Positions 52,680 to 61,720 of a stretch of 64,000 nucleotides of DNA are shown here, in pieces. The notes below the pieces were generated by a model, which saw nothing but the letters and a program-made list of their open reading frames with translations, was not told the origin of the DNA and did not search any database. The position numbers and the translations under genes were made by a program. The stretch comes from Proteobacteria bacterium UBA981 (GTDB lineage Bacteria > Pseudomonadota > Gammaproteobacteria > Ga0077536). Every line of letters starts with the position of its first letter. Within the stretch, counting starts at the first letter, position 1. The stretch covers positions 1 through 64,000 of the forward strand of contig DBBP01000024.1 in the NCBI GenBank assembly GCA_002292285.1. Direction: 5' to 3'.

Positions 52680-53813
52680 ATGGCTTACGAAATAAAACGC
52701 TTCCCCTATGCGGGGACTATCGATGCCGACGGTCACGTACTGGAACCGCCGGATTTGTGGGAGAACTATCTGGAAGCAAAGTACCGCGATCGCGCGCTAC
52801 GCATTCGGGTCGATGACGACGGCTTCGAGTATCTCGAAATCAACGGGCAACCGTCGGCGCGGTCGAATAAAGGTTCTCTCGGCATGCTCGGCGCGATGGG
52901 CGAAGACGACATGCGCCCGCGTGCAGAGCGACGCTATGCGGACAACATGCCGTTCGGTTCCAACGATATGCGCGAGCGTATCGACCTGCTTGACCAGGAG
53001 AACCTCGATTGCAGTCTGCTGTATCCCACGCTCGGTCTACTGTGGGAGTGCGAGCTGACGGATGCCGAACTGAGTCTCGCTTATGTGCGGGCGTACAACC
53101 GTTGGATTGCGGATTTCTGTCGCGATAGCGGCGGTCGACTGGTGCCGATTGCGCAACTCACTTTGCTGGATGTGGAAGGCTCAGCGGCCGAGCTGGAACG
53201 GGCAGTGAAAGACGGCTGCAAAGGGGCGTGGGTTAATCCGTTTAATCACCACCGCATCATCCATGGTGACGAACGCCACGATGCCCTGTTCGCCAAGTGC
53301 GTCGAGCTCGATGTGCCGCTGACCATCCACCCGACTTTCGTACCACATCCGCCCGCGCAGGAGATCTTCGACTGGCCGAAACGCGGCGCCGCGTGGGGTG
53401 AGATGATCTGGCTGCGTTCGATCAGCCAGCAGGCTTTGATCTCGTTCTTCTCGCTCGGCACGCTGGAGCGCTTTCCCGAATTGCGCCTCGGCATCCTGGA
53501 AGTTGGTAGCGGTTGGGTTGGGGCGTTTCTCGACCGGCTCGATGCGTTTACCGCTTCGATGAAAGCTCGCCGTGGATCGGTCACCGAGCAGTTTAGACGG
53601 CAGTGCTTTATTTCCGGTGACCCCGATGAGACCGCTGCGCCTTTTGTCATTGACCACGTGGGTGCGGAGTGTTTCATGTGGGCGACGGATTATCCGCATC
53701 CCGATCACCCGCATACCTGGGTGGATGATTTGACGCGCTACGCGGAGAAATTGTCGCCGCAGACGCGGGCGTTGGTGTTAGGAGAGAACGTCAAGCGGAT
53801 TTATCGGTTGTAG
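52680..53813 (+). CDS. Amidohydrolase-family protein (ACMSD-like), paralogue B
   Basis: Same length (377 aa) and clearly paralogous to the protein at 29698: 'TIDADGHVLEPPDLWENY', 'KYRDRALRIRVDDD', 'YLEINGQPSA', 'LYPTLGLLWECELTDAE', 'PLTIHPTF' (third metal His), 'EVGSGWVGAFLDRLD', and 'FMWATDYPHPDHPHTW'. D-G-H replaces the classical H-x-H. Sequences between the motifs diverge, so substrates probably differ. The start ATG has only a weak ribosome site. An SDR is divergent, 142 bp away. Confidence 0.92.
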   Translation: MAYEIKRFPYAGTIDADGHVLEPPDLWENYLEAKYRDRALRIRVDDDGFEYLEINGQPSARSNKGSLGMLGAMGEDDMRPRAERRYADNMPFGSNDMRERIDLLDQENLDCSLLYPTLGLLWECELTDAELSLAYVRAYNRWIADFCRDSGGRLVPIAQLTLLDVEGSAAELERAVKDGCKGAWVNPFNHHRIIHGDERHDALFAKCVELDVPLTIHPTFVPHPPAQEIFDWPKRGAAWGEMIWLRSISQQALISFFSLGTLERFPELRLGILEVGSGWVGAFLDRLDAFTASMKARRGSVTEQFRRQCFISGDPDETAAPFVIDHVGAECFMWATDYPHPDHPHTWVDDLTRYAEKLSPQTRALVLGENVKRIYRL

Positions 53814-53950
53814 TAGAGCGGCAGCCAACTACGCCAGCCGGTTCGACCCCGGCAACGGGCCAAGGACGGCGAACAAGATGAAGCGATGACGTTTCGTCCG
53901 GCAGCGATATACTGCGTCGACGCCATTCAGCTACTGCCTGGAGAACCACC

Positions 53951-55090
53951 ATGTCCGCCGTAGAAGGTTATTGCGATGCCCGCTTCCAGAAAATGCGCGA
54001 TGCGTTCGCGTCCAGCCTCGAATCCGGGGAGGATCTCGGCGGCTCGGTTGCCGTTATCGCCGACGGTGCGATGGCGGTCGACCTGTGGGGCGGCTGGGCC
54101 GATACGGAACGTACCGCGCCGTGGACAGAACACACGCTGACTAACGTCTGGTCGACCACCAAGACCATGACGAGTCTGTCGGCTTTAGTGCTGGCAGACC
54201 GAGGCGACCTCGATCTGGACGCCCCCGTCGCTTCTTACTGGCCGGAGTTCGCTGCTAACGGTAAGGGCGACATCCCCGTGAAGGCGTTGCTCTCGCATAC
54301 CTCCGGTGTGTCCGGATGGGCGCAACCGGTCGAGGTCGAAGATATCTATGACTGGGGGAAATCGACTGCGATGCTCGCAGCGCAAGCGCCGTGGTGGGAG
54401 CCGCGCACGGCGTCCGGTTATCACGCGCTCAATCAGGGGCATTTGGTGGGGGAGGTGATTCGGCGCATCACTGGCCGCCAGCTCGGCCAGTATTTCGCTG
54501 AAGAAATCGCAGGTCCGCTGCAGGCCGATTTCCATATTGGGCTGGCACCTGCAGACGAACCGCGCGTATCGAATGTCGTACCGCCGCCGCCGTTGCCTTT
54601 CGACCTCAATACGCTTGACCCGGATAGTCCTTGTTATAAAACCTTCACGGGACCAGCGCCGGATGCGAGTACGGCATGGACCAGCGCCTGGCGCGGCGCA
54701 GATATCGGTGCGGCTAATGGCCAGGGCAACGCACGCGCAGTCGCGCGCGCACAAGCGGTCATCGCCAATGGTGGTGAGTTTGAAGGTGTACGGCTGCTGT
54801 CTCCAGCGACGATTGAACGCATATTCGAGGAGCAGGCCAACGGCATCGATTTGGTGCTCGGCATTCCGCTACGCTTTGGCATCGGTTATGGACTGTCAGA
54901 ACCGACCACCATGCCTTACCTGCCCGACGGTCGCGTGTGTTTCTGGGGCGGCTGGGGTGGTTCAATCATCGTTAACGATCTCGACCACCGACTCACCATT
55001 GCGTACATGATGAACCGCATGGGCGAGGGCATCATCGGCGGGCCGCGCGCAGAAGCGCTGGTTCGTGCGGCTTATGCGGCGGTGGCTTGA
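53951..55090 (+). CDS. Serine hydrolase, beta-lactamase-fold (EstB-like)
   Basis: Penicillin-binding-protein-like esterase of 379 aa, PF00144. Seen: 'VWSTTKTMTSLSALVLADRG' holds the S-x-x-K motif (STTK), 'SHTSGVSGW' follows, 'SGYHALNQGHLVGEVI' has the Tyr-x-x motif region, and 'FWGGWGGSIIVND' the third motif. No signal peptide, so cytoplasmic esterase more likely than a beta-lactamase. ATG at 53951 follows GGAG with 7 nt spacing. It follows the amidohydrolase gene on the same strand, 137 bp apart. Substrate unknown. Confidence 0.9.
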   Translation: MSAVEGYCDARFQKMRDAFASSLESGEDLGGSVAVIADGAMAVDLWGGWADTERTAPWTEHTLTNVWSTTKTMTSLSALVLADRGDLDLDAPVASYWPEFAANGKGDIPVKALLSHTSGVSGWAQPVEVEDIYDWGKSTAMLAAQAPWWEPRTASGYHALNQGHLVGEVIRRITGRQLGQYFAEEIAGPLQADFHIGLAPADEPRVSNVVPPPPLPFDLNTLDPDSPCYKTFTGPAPDASTAWTSAWRGADIGAANGQGNARAVARAQAVIANGGEFEGVRLLSPATIERIFEEQANGIDLVLGIPLRFGIGYGLSEPTTMPYLPDGRVCFWGGWGGSIIVNDLDHRLTIAYMMNRMGEGIIGGPRAEALVRAAYAAVA

Positions 55091-55560
55091 ACACCACAAC
55101 GTCAGCCTAGACGAGGCGGCCGAAATGTTGGTGCTCGACCCGATCGAACGCCGGAGCCATCTCGTGTAACGGTGCTTGGCGCCGAGCCCGCGCCGCCGCT
55201 TAAGCCAGCATGACTCGCCTGCTTTTTGCGCGGGCGCGGCGATTCTTCGTTGGAGTTTTACCGTCAGTTGAAATCTGCGAGATTGGCGTCACTTGGCGTC
55301 ACTTGGCGCCACAGGCAGATGATCGTGACGAGATCGTGCGCCGTCTCGAGGCGATCCAAGGCGGCGGCGTTTATGCCGCGGCTGAGCGCCTCGTGCATTT
55401 TCTTGATCAGAATCAAACCGCACGCCTGACTTTCGCGCTACACAATGACTCGGGTATCGGACTAGAGAAGCCCGATCGTGCTGCGCTTCGACGACCGCAC
55501 TTGTGACATTCAGGTCGAGGCCCGCACGACACCAGCAGATTACCGACAAGGAGTTCACGA
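55091..55560. other. Gene-free stretch with a short tandem repeat
   Basis: 470 bp between two plus-strand genes. A 10-bp unit TTGGCGTCAC occurs twice and partly a third time at 55283-55310. A 98-residue plus-strand frame (55210-55506) is open but has no ribosome site, crosses the repeat and shows no domain, so it is not called. The PAP gene promoter should lie near the right end. Confidence 0.4.
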
Positions 55561-57036
55561 ATGTTTGAGTTCGCAGAACTGGGTAACAAGATTTCCCGGC
55601 AGGAATTCGACGAGCGCGAACCGGAACTCCATGCCGGCCTGCTCGCAGTGCAACGGAAGCTTCGCGACGCGAACTTTTCGGTCGTCGTTATCGTCTCCGG
55701 CGTCGAAGGTGCGGGCAAGGGCAGCGTGGTTAGTCTGCTGCACAAATGGATGGACCCGCGTGGCCTGACCACAGCTGCTTTCTGGGATGAGACCGACGAA
55801 GAAAGGCAGCGACCGCGATACTGGCGTTTCTGGCGCGCCATGCCGCCCAAGGGTGAGATTGGGATCATGTTCGGGTCGTGGTACACCCAGCCGATCGTCG
55901 ACTACGCCCTGAAGCACGCTAAGCGTTCCGAGTTTGATCAGGCCCTCGAACGCGTTCGGCACTTCGAGGACACCTTGGTCGATGACGGCACCTTGATAAT
56001 CAAGTTGTGGTTTCACTTGTCGAAAAAGGCGCAGCAGAAGCACCTCGCGAAAGAGGCTAAGGAGAAAAACATTGCAGTGTCCCCGTTCACCAAAGCGTAT
56101 GCGCGCAGTTACGATCGCTTCGCGCTAGTGTCAGAAAGGGCATTGCGCAAGACCGACGTACGGCACGCGCCCTGGCACATCATCGATGCGAGCAACGCCC
56201 GTTACCGGGATATGAAAACCGGCGAGATCGTACTCGAGCGCGTGACGCAAAGAATGAGCGAGGGGGTTATCGCGAGCGGACGTAAAGGCGTCAGCGCGGC
56301 GTCACTACACAAAGCCGATGAACCGGCCGTTCTGAGCACCGTGCCCCTCGATCTCAAGTTCGACGAAATCCGCTACAAGACCAGACTGAAAAAATATCAA
56401 CGCGAACTTTATCAGCTGGCTTGGAAGGCGCATCAACGCCACATTGACACCGTCGCGGTCTTTGAGGGCTGGGATGCTGCGGGCAAAGGCGGGATTATTC
56501 GGCGCGTGACGCAAGCGCTTGATGCCCGGTTGTATCGTGTTATTTCCATCGCCGCGCCAACCGACGAGGAGAAAGCGCAGCACTATCTATGGCGCTTTTG
56601 GCGGCATATCCCGCGTGACGGATACCATACGTTCTACGACCGTTCCTGGTATGGCCGGGTACTCGTTGAGCGCGTCGAAGGCTTCGCCCAGCCGCAGGAG
56701 TGGCAGCGTGCCTACCAGGAGATTAACTCGTTCGAGGAGCAACTCGTAGAGCATGGCACGCTTGTCCTGAAGTTCTGGATCCACATCGACCCGGATGAGC
56801 AATTGCGACGCTTTCGCGAACGCGAAACAGTCGAGTGGAAGCGCCACAAGATTACCGATGAAGACTGGCGTAACCGGGAGCGCTGGGCTGATTATGAACT
56901 GGCGGTCAGTGACATGATGTCTCGCACCAGCACGGAAATCGCACCGTGGTCGCTGATACCCGGCAATGACAAACGTTATGCGCGCATTGAAGTGATTAAA
57001 ATGTTCGTCGAACGCCTGGAACAGGCCCTCTCGTGA
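55561..57036 (+). CDS. pap: Polyphosphate:AMP phosphotransferase (tandem PPK2)
   Basis: Class II PPK2 enzyme of 491 aa that makes ADP from AMP and polyphosphate. Two fused PPK2 domains: the first has Walker A SGVEGAGKG near residue 46, the second FEGWDAAGKG near 300. Further: 'FWDETDEERQRPRYWRFWR', 'DTLVDDGTLIIKLW' in the first half and 'HYLWRFWRHIPRDGYHTF', 'DRSWYGRVLVERVEGF' in the second. In known two-domain PAP only the C-terminal half is catalytic. AAGGAG 8 nt before the ATG. Probable role: energy salvage from polyphosphate. Confidence 0.95.
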   Translation: MFEFAELGNKISRQEFDEREPELHAGLLAVQRKLRDANFSVVVIVSGVEGAGKGSVVSLLHKWMDPRGLTTAAFWDETDEERQRPRYWRFWRAMPPKGEIGIMFGSWYTQPIVDYALKHAKRSEFDQALERVRHFEDTLVDDGTLIIKLWFHLSKKAQQKHLAKEAKEKNIAVSPFTKAYARSYDRFALVSERALRKTDVRHAPWHIIDASNARYRDMKTGEIVLERVTQRMSEGVIASGRKGVSAASLHKADEPAVLSTVPLDLKFDEIRYKTRLKKYQRELYQLAWKAHQRHIDTVAVFEGWDAAGKGGIIRRVTQALDARLYRVISIAAPTDEEKAQHYLWRFWRHIPRDGYHTFYDRSWYGRVLVERVEGFAQPQEWQRAYQEINSFEEQLVEHGTLVLKFWIHIDPDEQLRRFRERETVEWKRHKITDEDWRNRERWADYELAVSDMMSRTSTEIAPWSLIPGNDKRYARIEVIKMFVERLEQALS

Positions 57037-57258
57037 AGGCGTAAGCTGTGGCGGGATGGGAAAGTGCTGGCGGTTCTTTTTCGCCTCGGTTGCGCGAATA
57101 ATCGGCATACTTTCGAGTGCGTTGGAATGACGCGCGAAGCCTGAAGTCGCGTCGATGTTGATTTATCGAGGTCTGCGGCGCAATGTGGGATCAGTGCAAC
57201 TCTAATCGGCCAGAAACCAGACAGCGCCATGCAGATGCATGACGCCGGAGAGGAATGA

Positions 57259-58287
57259 ATGAACCAGAAGCGGATGATGACAGCGACTCAAGCCACCTTA
57301 CTCGGACTGGTGTTAGCCATAGCACCGCTCACCGCGCTTTACGCACATGGCGGCCACGGTGGCAGCGCGCAAACACAAAAGCACAATAACGACCGCGCTA
57401 TCGCCGCTCAGGTGTACGGCGGTGTGCACCAGGAGACGGGTGATGTCACGCTGAGCTTCTACGGCAATATTGCCTTCGAGATCGTCTCCCCGCGCGGCGT
57501 CGAAGTGTTTGTCGACCCGTGGCGCAATGATATTACCGGCATGTTTCCGCCGTGGTATGCGATGGACCTACCGATTCAGCGAACAGACATTGCGCTTGTC
57601 ACCCATGCCCATTTTGACCACGACGGTGTGGACCGGCTGCACGCCGACATGGTGATGGAGCGTATGGCCGGCGTGTTCCGTCTGGCTGATGTGAAGATCA
57701 CTGGCATAGCCGAAAAGCACGTGTGCGAAACCCAGAGCGATGTCGAGTACCGCAAACTGGTGAAATCACTGATTGACGAAGATCCCTGCCCACCGAATGA
57801 AACCCTGCAGTGGGACAACAGCCTGTATGTTGTCGAAACGGGCGGCCTGCGGATTCTGCACTGGGGCGATAACCGCCAGAACCCGCCAGAACATGTCTGG
57901 AAGATGATTGGCGATGTGGACATCGCGATACTTGCCGTCAGCGACGAAGGGCACATTCTGAGCCAGGATTGGGCCGACAAGATCATGAAAAAGGTCAAAG
58001 CCAACATCACCATTCCCGGTCATTACGCTGTGAAAGGCGTCAACATTCCGGGCGCTTATGGGTTAGAGGCGGCGGACGAATGGGTTAAGCGCCACCCGCA
58101 CACGATGCTCGATTCGGCGACCATCACGTTGACGAAAGAGCAGGTCCAGAAATACGACCAACATGTGTTCTATTTCAAAGACCACGTTGCTTTTTCAACC
58201 GGCGGTGGGGCGTCCGTACCCCCGACAGTGCAACCGGCATTGCCGGAACCTGCGCGTGCCTGGGAGCGCTTTGCGCCGAAGCAATAG
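57259..58287 (+). CDS. Exported MBL-fold (UlaG-like) metallo-hydrolase
   Basis: Periplasmic protein of 342 aa with a signal peptide (about 1-28, ending ALYA). After a Gly/His-rich linker ('HGGHGGSAQTQKHNN') comes a UlaG-type metallo-beta-lactamase domain: 'VTLSFYGNIAFEIVSPRG', 'VTHAHFDHDGVDR' with the H-x-H-x-D-H metal motif near 114-122, 'VETGGLRILHWGDNRQNPP' and 'ITIPGHYAVKG'. GGAGAGG at 57247-57253. Two overlapping ATGs (57255, 57259), only the second is in frame. Substrate unknown. Confidence 0.9.
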   Translation: MNQKRMMTATQATLLGLVLAIAPLTALYAHGGHGGSAQTQKHNNDRAIAAQVYGGVHQETGDVTLSFYGNIAFEIVSPRGVEVFVDPWRNDITGMFPPWYAMDLPIQRTDIALVTHAHFDHDGVDRLHADMVMERMAGVFRLADVKITGIAEKHVCETQSDVEYRKLVKSLIDEDPCPPNETLQWDNSLYVVETGGLRILHWGDNRQNPPEHVWKMIGDVDIAILAVSDEGHILSQDWADKIMKKVKANITIPGHYAVKGVNIPGAYGLEAADEWVKRHPHTMLDSATITLTKEQVQKYDQHVFYFKDHVAFSTGGGASVPPTVQPALPEPARAWERFAPKQ

Positions 58288-58308
58288 CCCGCGAGCGGGC
58301 GCTAGCTG

Positions 58309-59589
58309 GTGTCGAGTCCTGCGCGTAAAGTTGCCGACGATGCGGTAGCCACTCCGATGCACGAGCGGCTGTATCTCGGCCACTTGCTGTTTTTCGTATG
58401 TTTCGCGACCCTCTTCGAAGGCTACGATCTGCTCATCATCAATCTGTCCCTGCCGCATCTCGGCACGGACTTTGGTGCCGATTCGCAGACCCTGGGTACG
58501 GCTGTTGGGATCATCAACATCGGCACGATTGCAGCATTTATTCCGGTGCGCATGGCCGACCGCTATGGGCGCCGAACCATCTTCCTCGCTGCCATCGCCG
58601 GCTATACCTTGTTCACGATTCTTACTGCGTTCTCGGTTGGGCTGTATGACTTCGTCGCCTACCAGTTTGTCGCGCGGATGTTCATGGTCACTGAGATTGG
58701 GGTCGGCGCGATTATCCTCACCGAAGAAATGCCGGCGCGCTGGCGCGGCGCGGCGGTGACTGCGATGTTCGCAGCGAGCTTGTTTGGTGGTGTACTGGGT
58801 TCGACCCTGTTTCCGTATCTGGTCGATACACAATTGAGCTGGCGCATGCTCTACATCGCCGGTGGTGCAGTGCTGCCATTGTTGATTGTGTACTGGTCGC
58901 GATTGCGCGAGACGCAACGCTTTGCACAGGAGATCAGCCAGTCAACCGCGACGCGCCCGTCGTTTCTTGCGAGCTTCAAACAAATGCTCGTGTTACTCAA
59001 GTCTGAATACCGCCGGCGTGTGCTCGCCGGGGCGACGATCTGGTTCGCAGTGAATGCCTGGAGTTCGTGCTGTTTATTCTTTTTTTCCTACTATGTAACG
59101 AACGAGCGGAACTGGGACGCTGCGGCTGTGAGCTACACCCTGACGCTCGCCTATTCGCTCGCAATTATCGGCTATGTCACAGCTGGTCCGATGCTTGATT
59201 TCGCTGGCCGCCGGGTAACCGCAGTGCTCTACTTCACGGTCGGGGCAGTCAGCGCTTACATCTGCTTCACTGCACAATCGGCTACGGTGATCACACTTGC
59301 CTATATCGTTGTACTCGGGATGCACGCGCTGTGGCCGATTGCGGCGACCATCACCAGCGAAATATTCCCGACCGCAATCAGGGGCACAGCCAATGCGGTG
59401 GTTAATAACCTGCTTGGACGCACGGGTATGGCGCTTGCGCCTGCCCTTGTCGGTGCCTTATCGGCGGTCCTTGGATCGGTCGGAGAGGCCGTCGCGCTGG
59501 TCACGTTAGTGCCTTTTGCGTGTTTACCGATTATCTTGTTGGTCGTACAGGAGACCAAAGGCAAGGAGCTTGAGGAGATCAACTCATGA
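58309..59589 (+). CDS. MFS transporter (aromatic/carboxylic-acid type)
   Basis: Inner-membrane carrier of 426 aa with 12 predicted helices. Seen: 'FVCFATLFEGYDLLIINLSL' (FEGYD motif of the AAHS/AroH-like group), 'ADRYGRRTIFLAAIAG' as motif A, 'PARWRGAAVTAMFAA', 'FAGRRVTAVLYFTVG', 'EIFPTAIRGTANAV'. Start is GTG at 58309; ATG 58357 would remove a 16-residue tail. The TauD-type oxygenase gene overlaps its end by 4 bp (ATGA), so import and oxidation of the same substrate is very likely. Confidence 0.9.
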   Translation: MSSPARKVADDAVATPMHERLYLGHLLFFVCFATLFEGYDLLIINLSLPHLGTDFGADSQTLGTAVGIINIGTIAAFIPVRMADRYGRRTIFLAAIAGYTLFTILTAFSVGLYDFVAYQFVARMFMVTEIGVGAIILTEEMPARWRGAAVTAMFAASLFGGVLGSTLFPYLVDTQLSWRMLYIAGGAVLPLLIVYWSRLRETQRFAQEISQSTATRPSFLASFKQMLVLLKSEYRRRVLAGATIWFAVNAWSSCCLFFFSYYVTNERNWDAAAVSYTLTLAYSLAIIGYVTAGPMLDFAGRRVTAVLYFTVGAVSAYICFTAQSATVITLAYIVVLGMHALWPIAATITSEIFPTAIRGTANAVVNNLLGRTGMALAPALVGALSAVLGSVGEAVALVTLVPFACLPIILLVVQETKGKELEEINS

Positions 59590-60473
59590 ACGAATCGGTC
59601 ACAGCTATCAAACCTGCGCCAGTCTTGGCACCTGAATCCATCGGCATCACGCCACGGACCTGCGCCATCGGGGCCGACGTCTTCGGCGTCGATCTCGGGA
59701 CACCGCTCGACAAGACAACATTCGCCGCCATCAAGGCGGCACTGCATGAACATTTGGTGTTGTTCTTCCTCGACCAGACCCTATCGCCAGAAACGCACAT
59801 CGATTTCGCCTCAAAGTTCGGCGACATGGAAATCCACGAGGTATTCACATCCCTGGCTGGCTATCCGGAGGTGTCAGTCCTTGAACATGACGCGGACAGA
59901 CCACCGATCAGCGACTCGTGGCACTCGGACGTGAGTTACCGCACAGATCCTTCAATGGCATCGGTTTTGTATGCGCGGCACATACCGCCAAATGGTGGTG
60001 ATACGTTGTGGCTGAGCGCTTACGCGGCGTTTGATGCGTTGTCGGAACCGCTCCGTGATTTTCTCCAGGATCTGCACGCCGAGCATGATTTCCTGCAGGC
60101 CTATGGTTCGTATTTACGTGCTCAACCGGATGGACCGGAACGCATCGCGCGCGCACACATCGAAACACCGCCGGTGGTGCATCCGCTCATCGTGAAGCAC
60201 CCGGTGACTGGCCGCAAATTACTTTACGTTAATCCAACGTTTACGAGTCGCATTGTGGAGCTGTCGAAGCCAGAGAGCGACGCGATCCTTGGTATGTTGT
60301 TCAAGCACTTGTTGTCGCCGGATTTCCAGGTACGTTTTAAGTGGCGCGAGGATGATGTCGCGATGTGGGACAACCGCGCGACGCAGCATTATGCGACGGG
60401 CGACTACTATCCCGAATATCGGCGCATGCACCGCATTACTGTGGGTGGTGATCAGCCGCTGCCGGCGCGCTAG
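59586..60473 (+). CDS. TauD/TfdA family 2-oxoglutarate dioxygenase
   Basis: Fe(II)/2OG dioxygenase of 295 aa in the TauD/TfdA family, typically hydroxylating C-H next to a sulfonate or ether so the bond breaks. Iron ligands: His113 and Asp115 in 'SWHSDVSY', His268 in 'TQHYATGDYYPEY'. Arg283 in 'MHRITV' should bind 2OG. Its start overlaps the MFS gene by 4 bp, so translation is coupled. The substrate might be a sulfonate, or an ether or ester such as an aryloxyacid; not readable here. Confidence 0.93.
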   Translation: MNESVTAIKPAPVLAPESIGITPRTCAIGADVFGVDLGTPLDKTTFAAIKAALHEHLVLFFLDQTLSPETHIDFASKFGDMEIHEVFTSLAGYPEVSVLEHDADRPPISDSWHSDVSYRTDPSMASVLYARHIPPNGGDTLWLSAYAAFDALSEPLRDFLQDLHAEHDFLQAYGSYLRAQPDGPERIARAHIETPPVVHPLIVKHPVTGRKLLYVNPTFTSRIVELSKPESDAILGMLFKHLLSPDFQVRFKWREDDVAMWDNRATQHYATGDYYPEYRRMHRITVGGDQPLPAR

Positions 60474-60613
60474 GCCGATGCCACAAAGCGTTCGCGTTAT
60501 ATGACCTGAGCCGCCGCGTTCAAGCGGGTCCCAGAACACTAAAGTGGGACGTGCCGTTCGCCTGTACCACGAACACAAAGGTATTGGTGTTCAGGTGATG
60601 CACGCCCAAATCC

Positions 60614-61516
60614 TCACGAATCGATCGCGATCTCGTCGAGGAATTCTGCAATGAGATTCTCTGGCGCATTGATGACGTGTTGCGAAGCGGGGAAGCGCTC
60701 GTTCTGTACGTCATCGATGAATTCCCGGAATCCTGCAATCCGTTCCTGCTGCATAGCTTCTTTCATCTTGTAAATATCGCGGTATTGTTTTGAATGGCGC
60801 GGGTAAGGTGGCGGATTGTTGCCAAGAATGTCTTCGGCAAACAGGAACTGGATATCGCCGCCACCACCGCCACCGATGGACGAAGTCATCAAGCTCGTGC
60901 GTTTGCTAATTTCGCAGAGCAGCGCGGCCGGGATGACTTCCACCTCGACGGCGTACGCACCCGCGTTCTCCATCATGTTAATTTGCTGGTAAATCCATAA
61001 CGCTTCGTCGAGCGTTTTACCTACCGCGCGCAAGCCGCCTGTCCAGGTACTTTTGCGCGGCACCAGGCCAGCATGACCCTGTACGGGGATGCCAGCTTCG
61101 GCGGCTGCTTCGATGAAGCGAGGGCTCCATTGGCACATGATGGCATCAGCGCCGAGCGCCATCGCGTCGTAGCCCAGTCGGACTGCTTCCGCTGGGCTGG
61201 CGGCGGCAATTAGCGGCACTGAGAAAGCCATGAAGGTATTCGGTGCAGCTTTGCGAATGGCTGCAGCGCTGTCGGGCTGAGCCGGATCGAAGCGCACTTT
61301 CAATGTGTCGATGCCCGCTTCCTCGGCAGCGGCGGCTTCCTCGGGCGAGAACGGTAACGTCTCAACCAGGACACGCTGACCTTTCTGATCGCGCAAGCCT
61401 TTGACAGTGTAATTACGCGTCCCATACGCGCCGCCTAGTGTCATCACGCGGGTAAGGCCGCGCTTAACTGCGTCTCGCGGGGGTATGCCGCCGTCGCCGG
61501 TTGAGTGATTTGCCAT
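60614..61516 (-). CDS. PanB (ketopantoate hydroxymethyltransferase)-like protein
   Basis: TIM-barrel protein of 300 aa from the PEP-mutase/PanB superfamily. Seen: 'VQGHAGLVPRKSTWTGG' equals the PanB GHxGL(T/V)P motif, 'GADAIMCQWSPRFIEAA', 'NAGAYAVEVEVIPAALLCEI', and 'TSSIGGGGGGDIQFLF' where PanB has SSIGIG. The C-terminal 'NNPPPYPRHSKQYRDIY' resembles PanB. Altered catalytic loop and 35 extra residues imply a different substrate. Not next to panC or panD. Reaction probably aldol-type C1 or C2 transfer. Confidence 0.82.
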   Translation of the reverse strand: MANHSTGDGGIPPRDAVKRGLTRVMTLGGAYGTRNYTVKGLRDQKGQRVLVETLPFSPEEAAAAEEAGIDTLKVRFDPAQPDSAAAIRKAAPNTFMAFSVPLIAAASPAEAVRLGYDAMALGADAIMCQWSPRFIEAAAEAGIPVQGHAGLVPRKSTWTGGLRAVGKTLDEALWIYQQINMMENAGAYAVEVEVIPAALLCEISKRTSLMTSSIGGGGGGDIQFLFAEDILGNNPPPYPRHSKQYRDIYKMKEAMQQERIAGFREFIDDVQNERFPASQHVINAPENLIAEFLDEIAIDS

Positions 61517-61720
61517 ACAGTCGGTCTCGTTTGGTTATTGATTTGAATTAGATGCAGTGCCAATCCGCGCGACGAAACTTAAGCTTTGCTAGGTGCCAGC
61601 GTGCCATCTGCCTGGTCAACGCGGAGCTGAGCATGTCGCGCATTTGGTAGCTTGCGTTGTGTGGAGGCATGCGTCGTTTATTCGGCGCGGTTGCCCGCCT
61701 GAATCGATCGCAAACGGGCG

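Noticed and set aside
53815..53865. TAGAGC ... GGTTCGACCCC, tRNA-like D and T arms
   Set aside because: Spacing between the arms is about six bases too short and no acceptor stem or CCA can be folded; treated as chance.
55210..55506. 98-residue frame between serine hydrolase and PAP genes
   Set aside because: No ribosome site or domain, and it includes a short tandem repeat.
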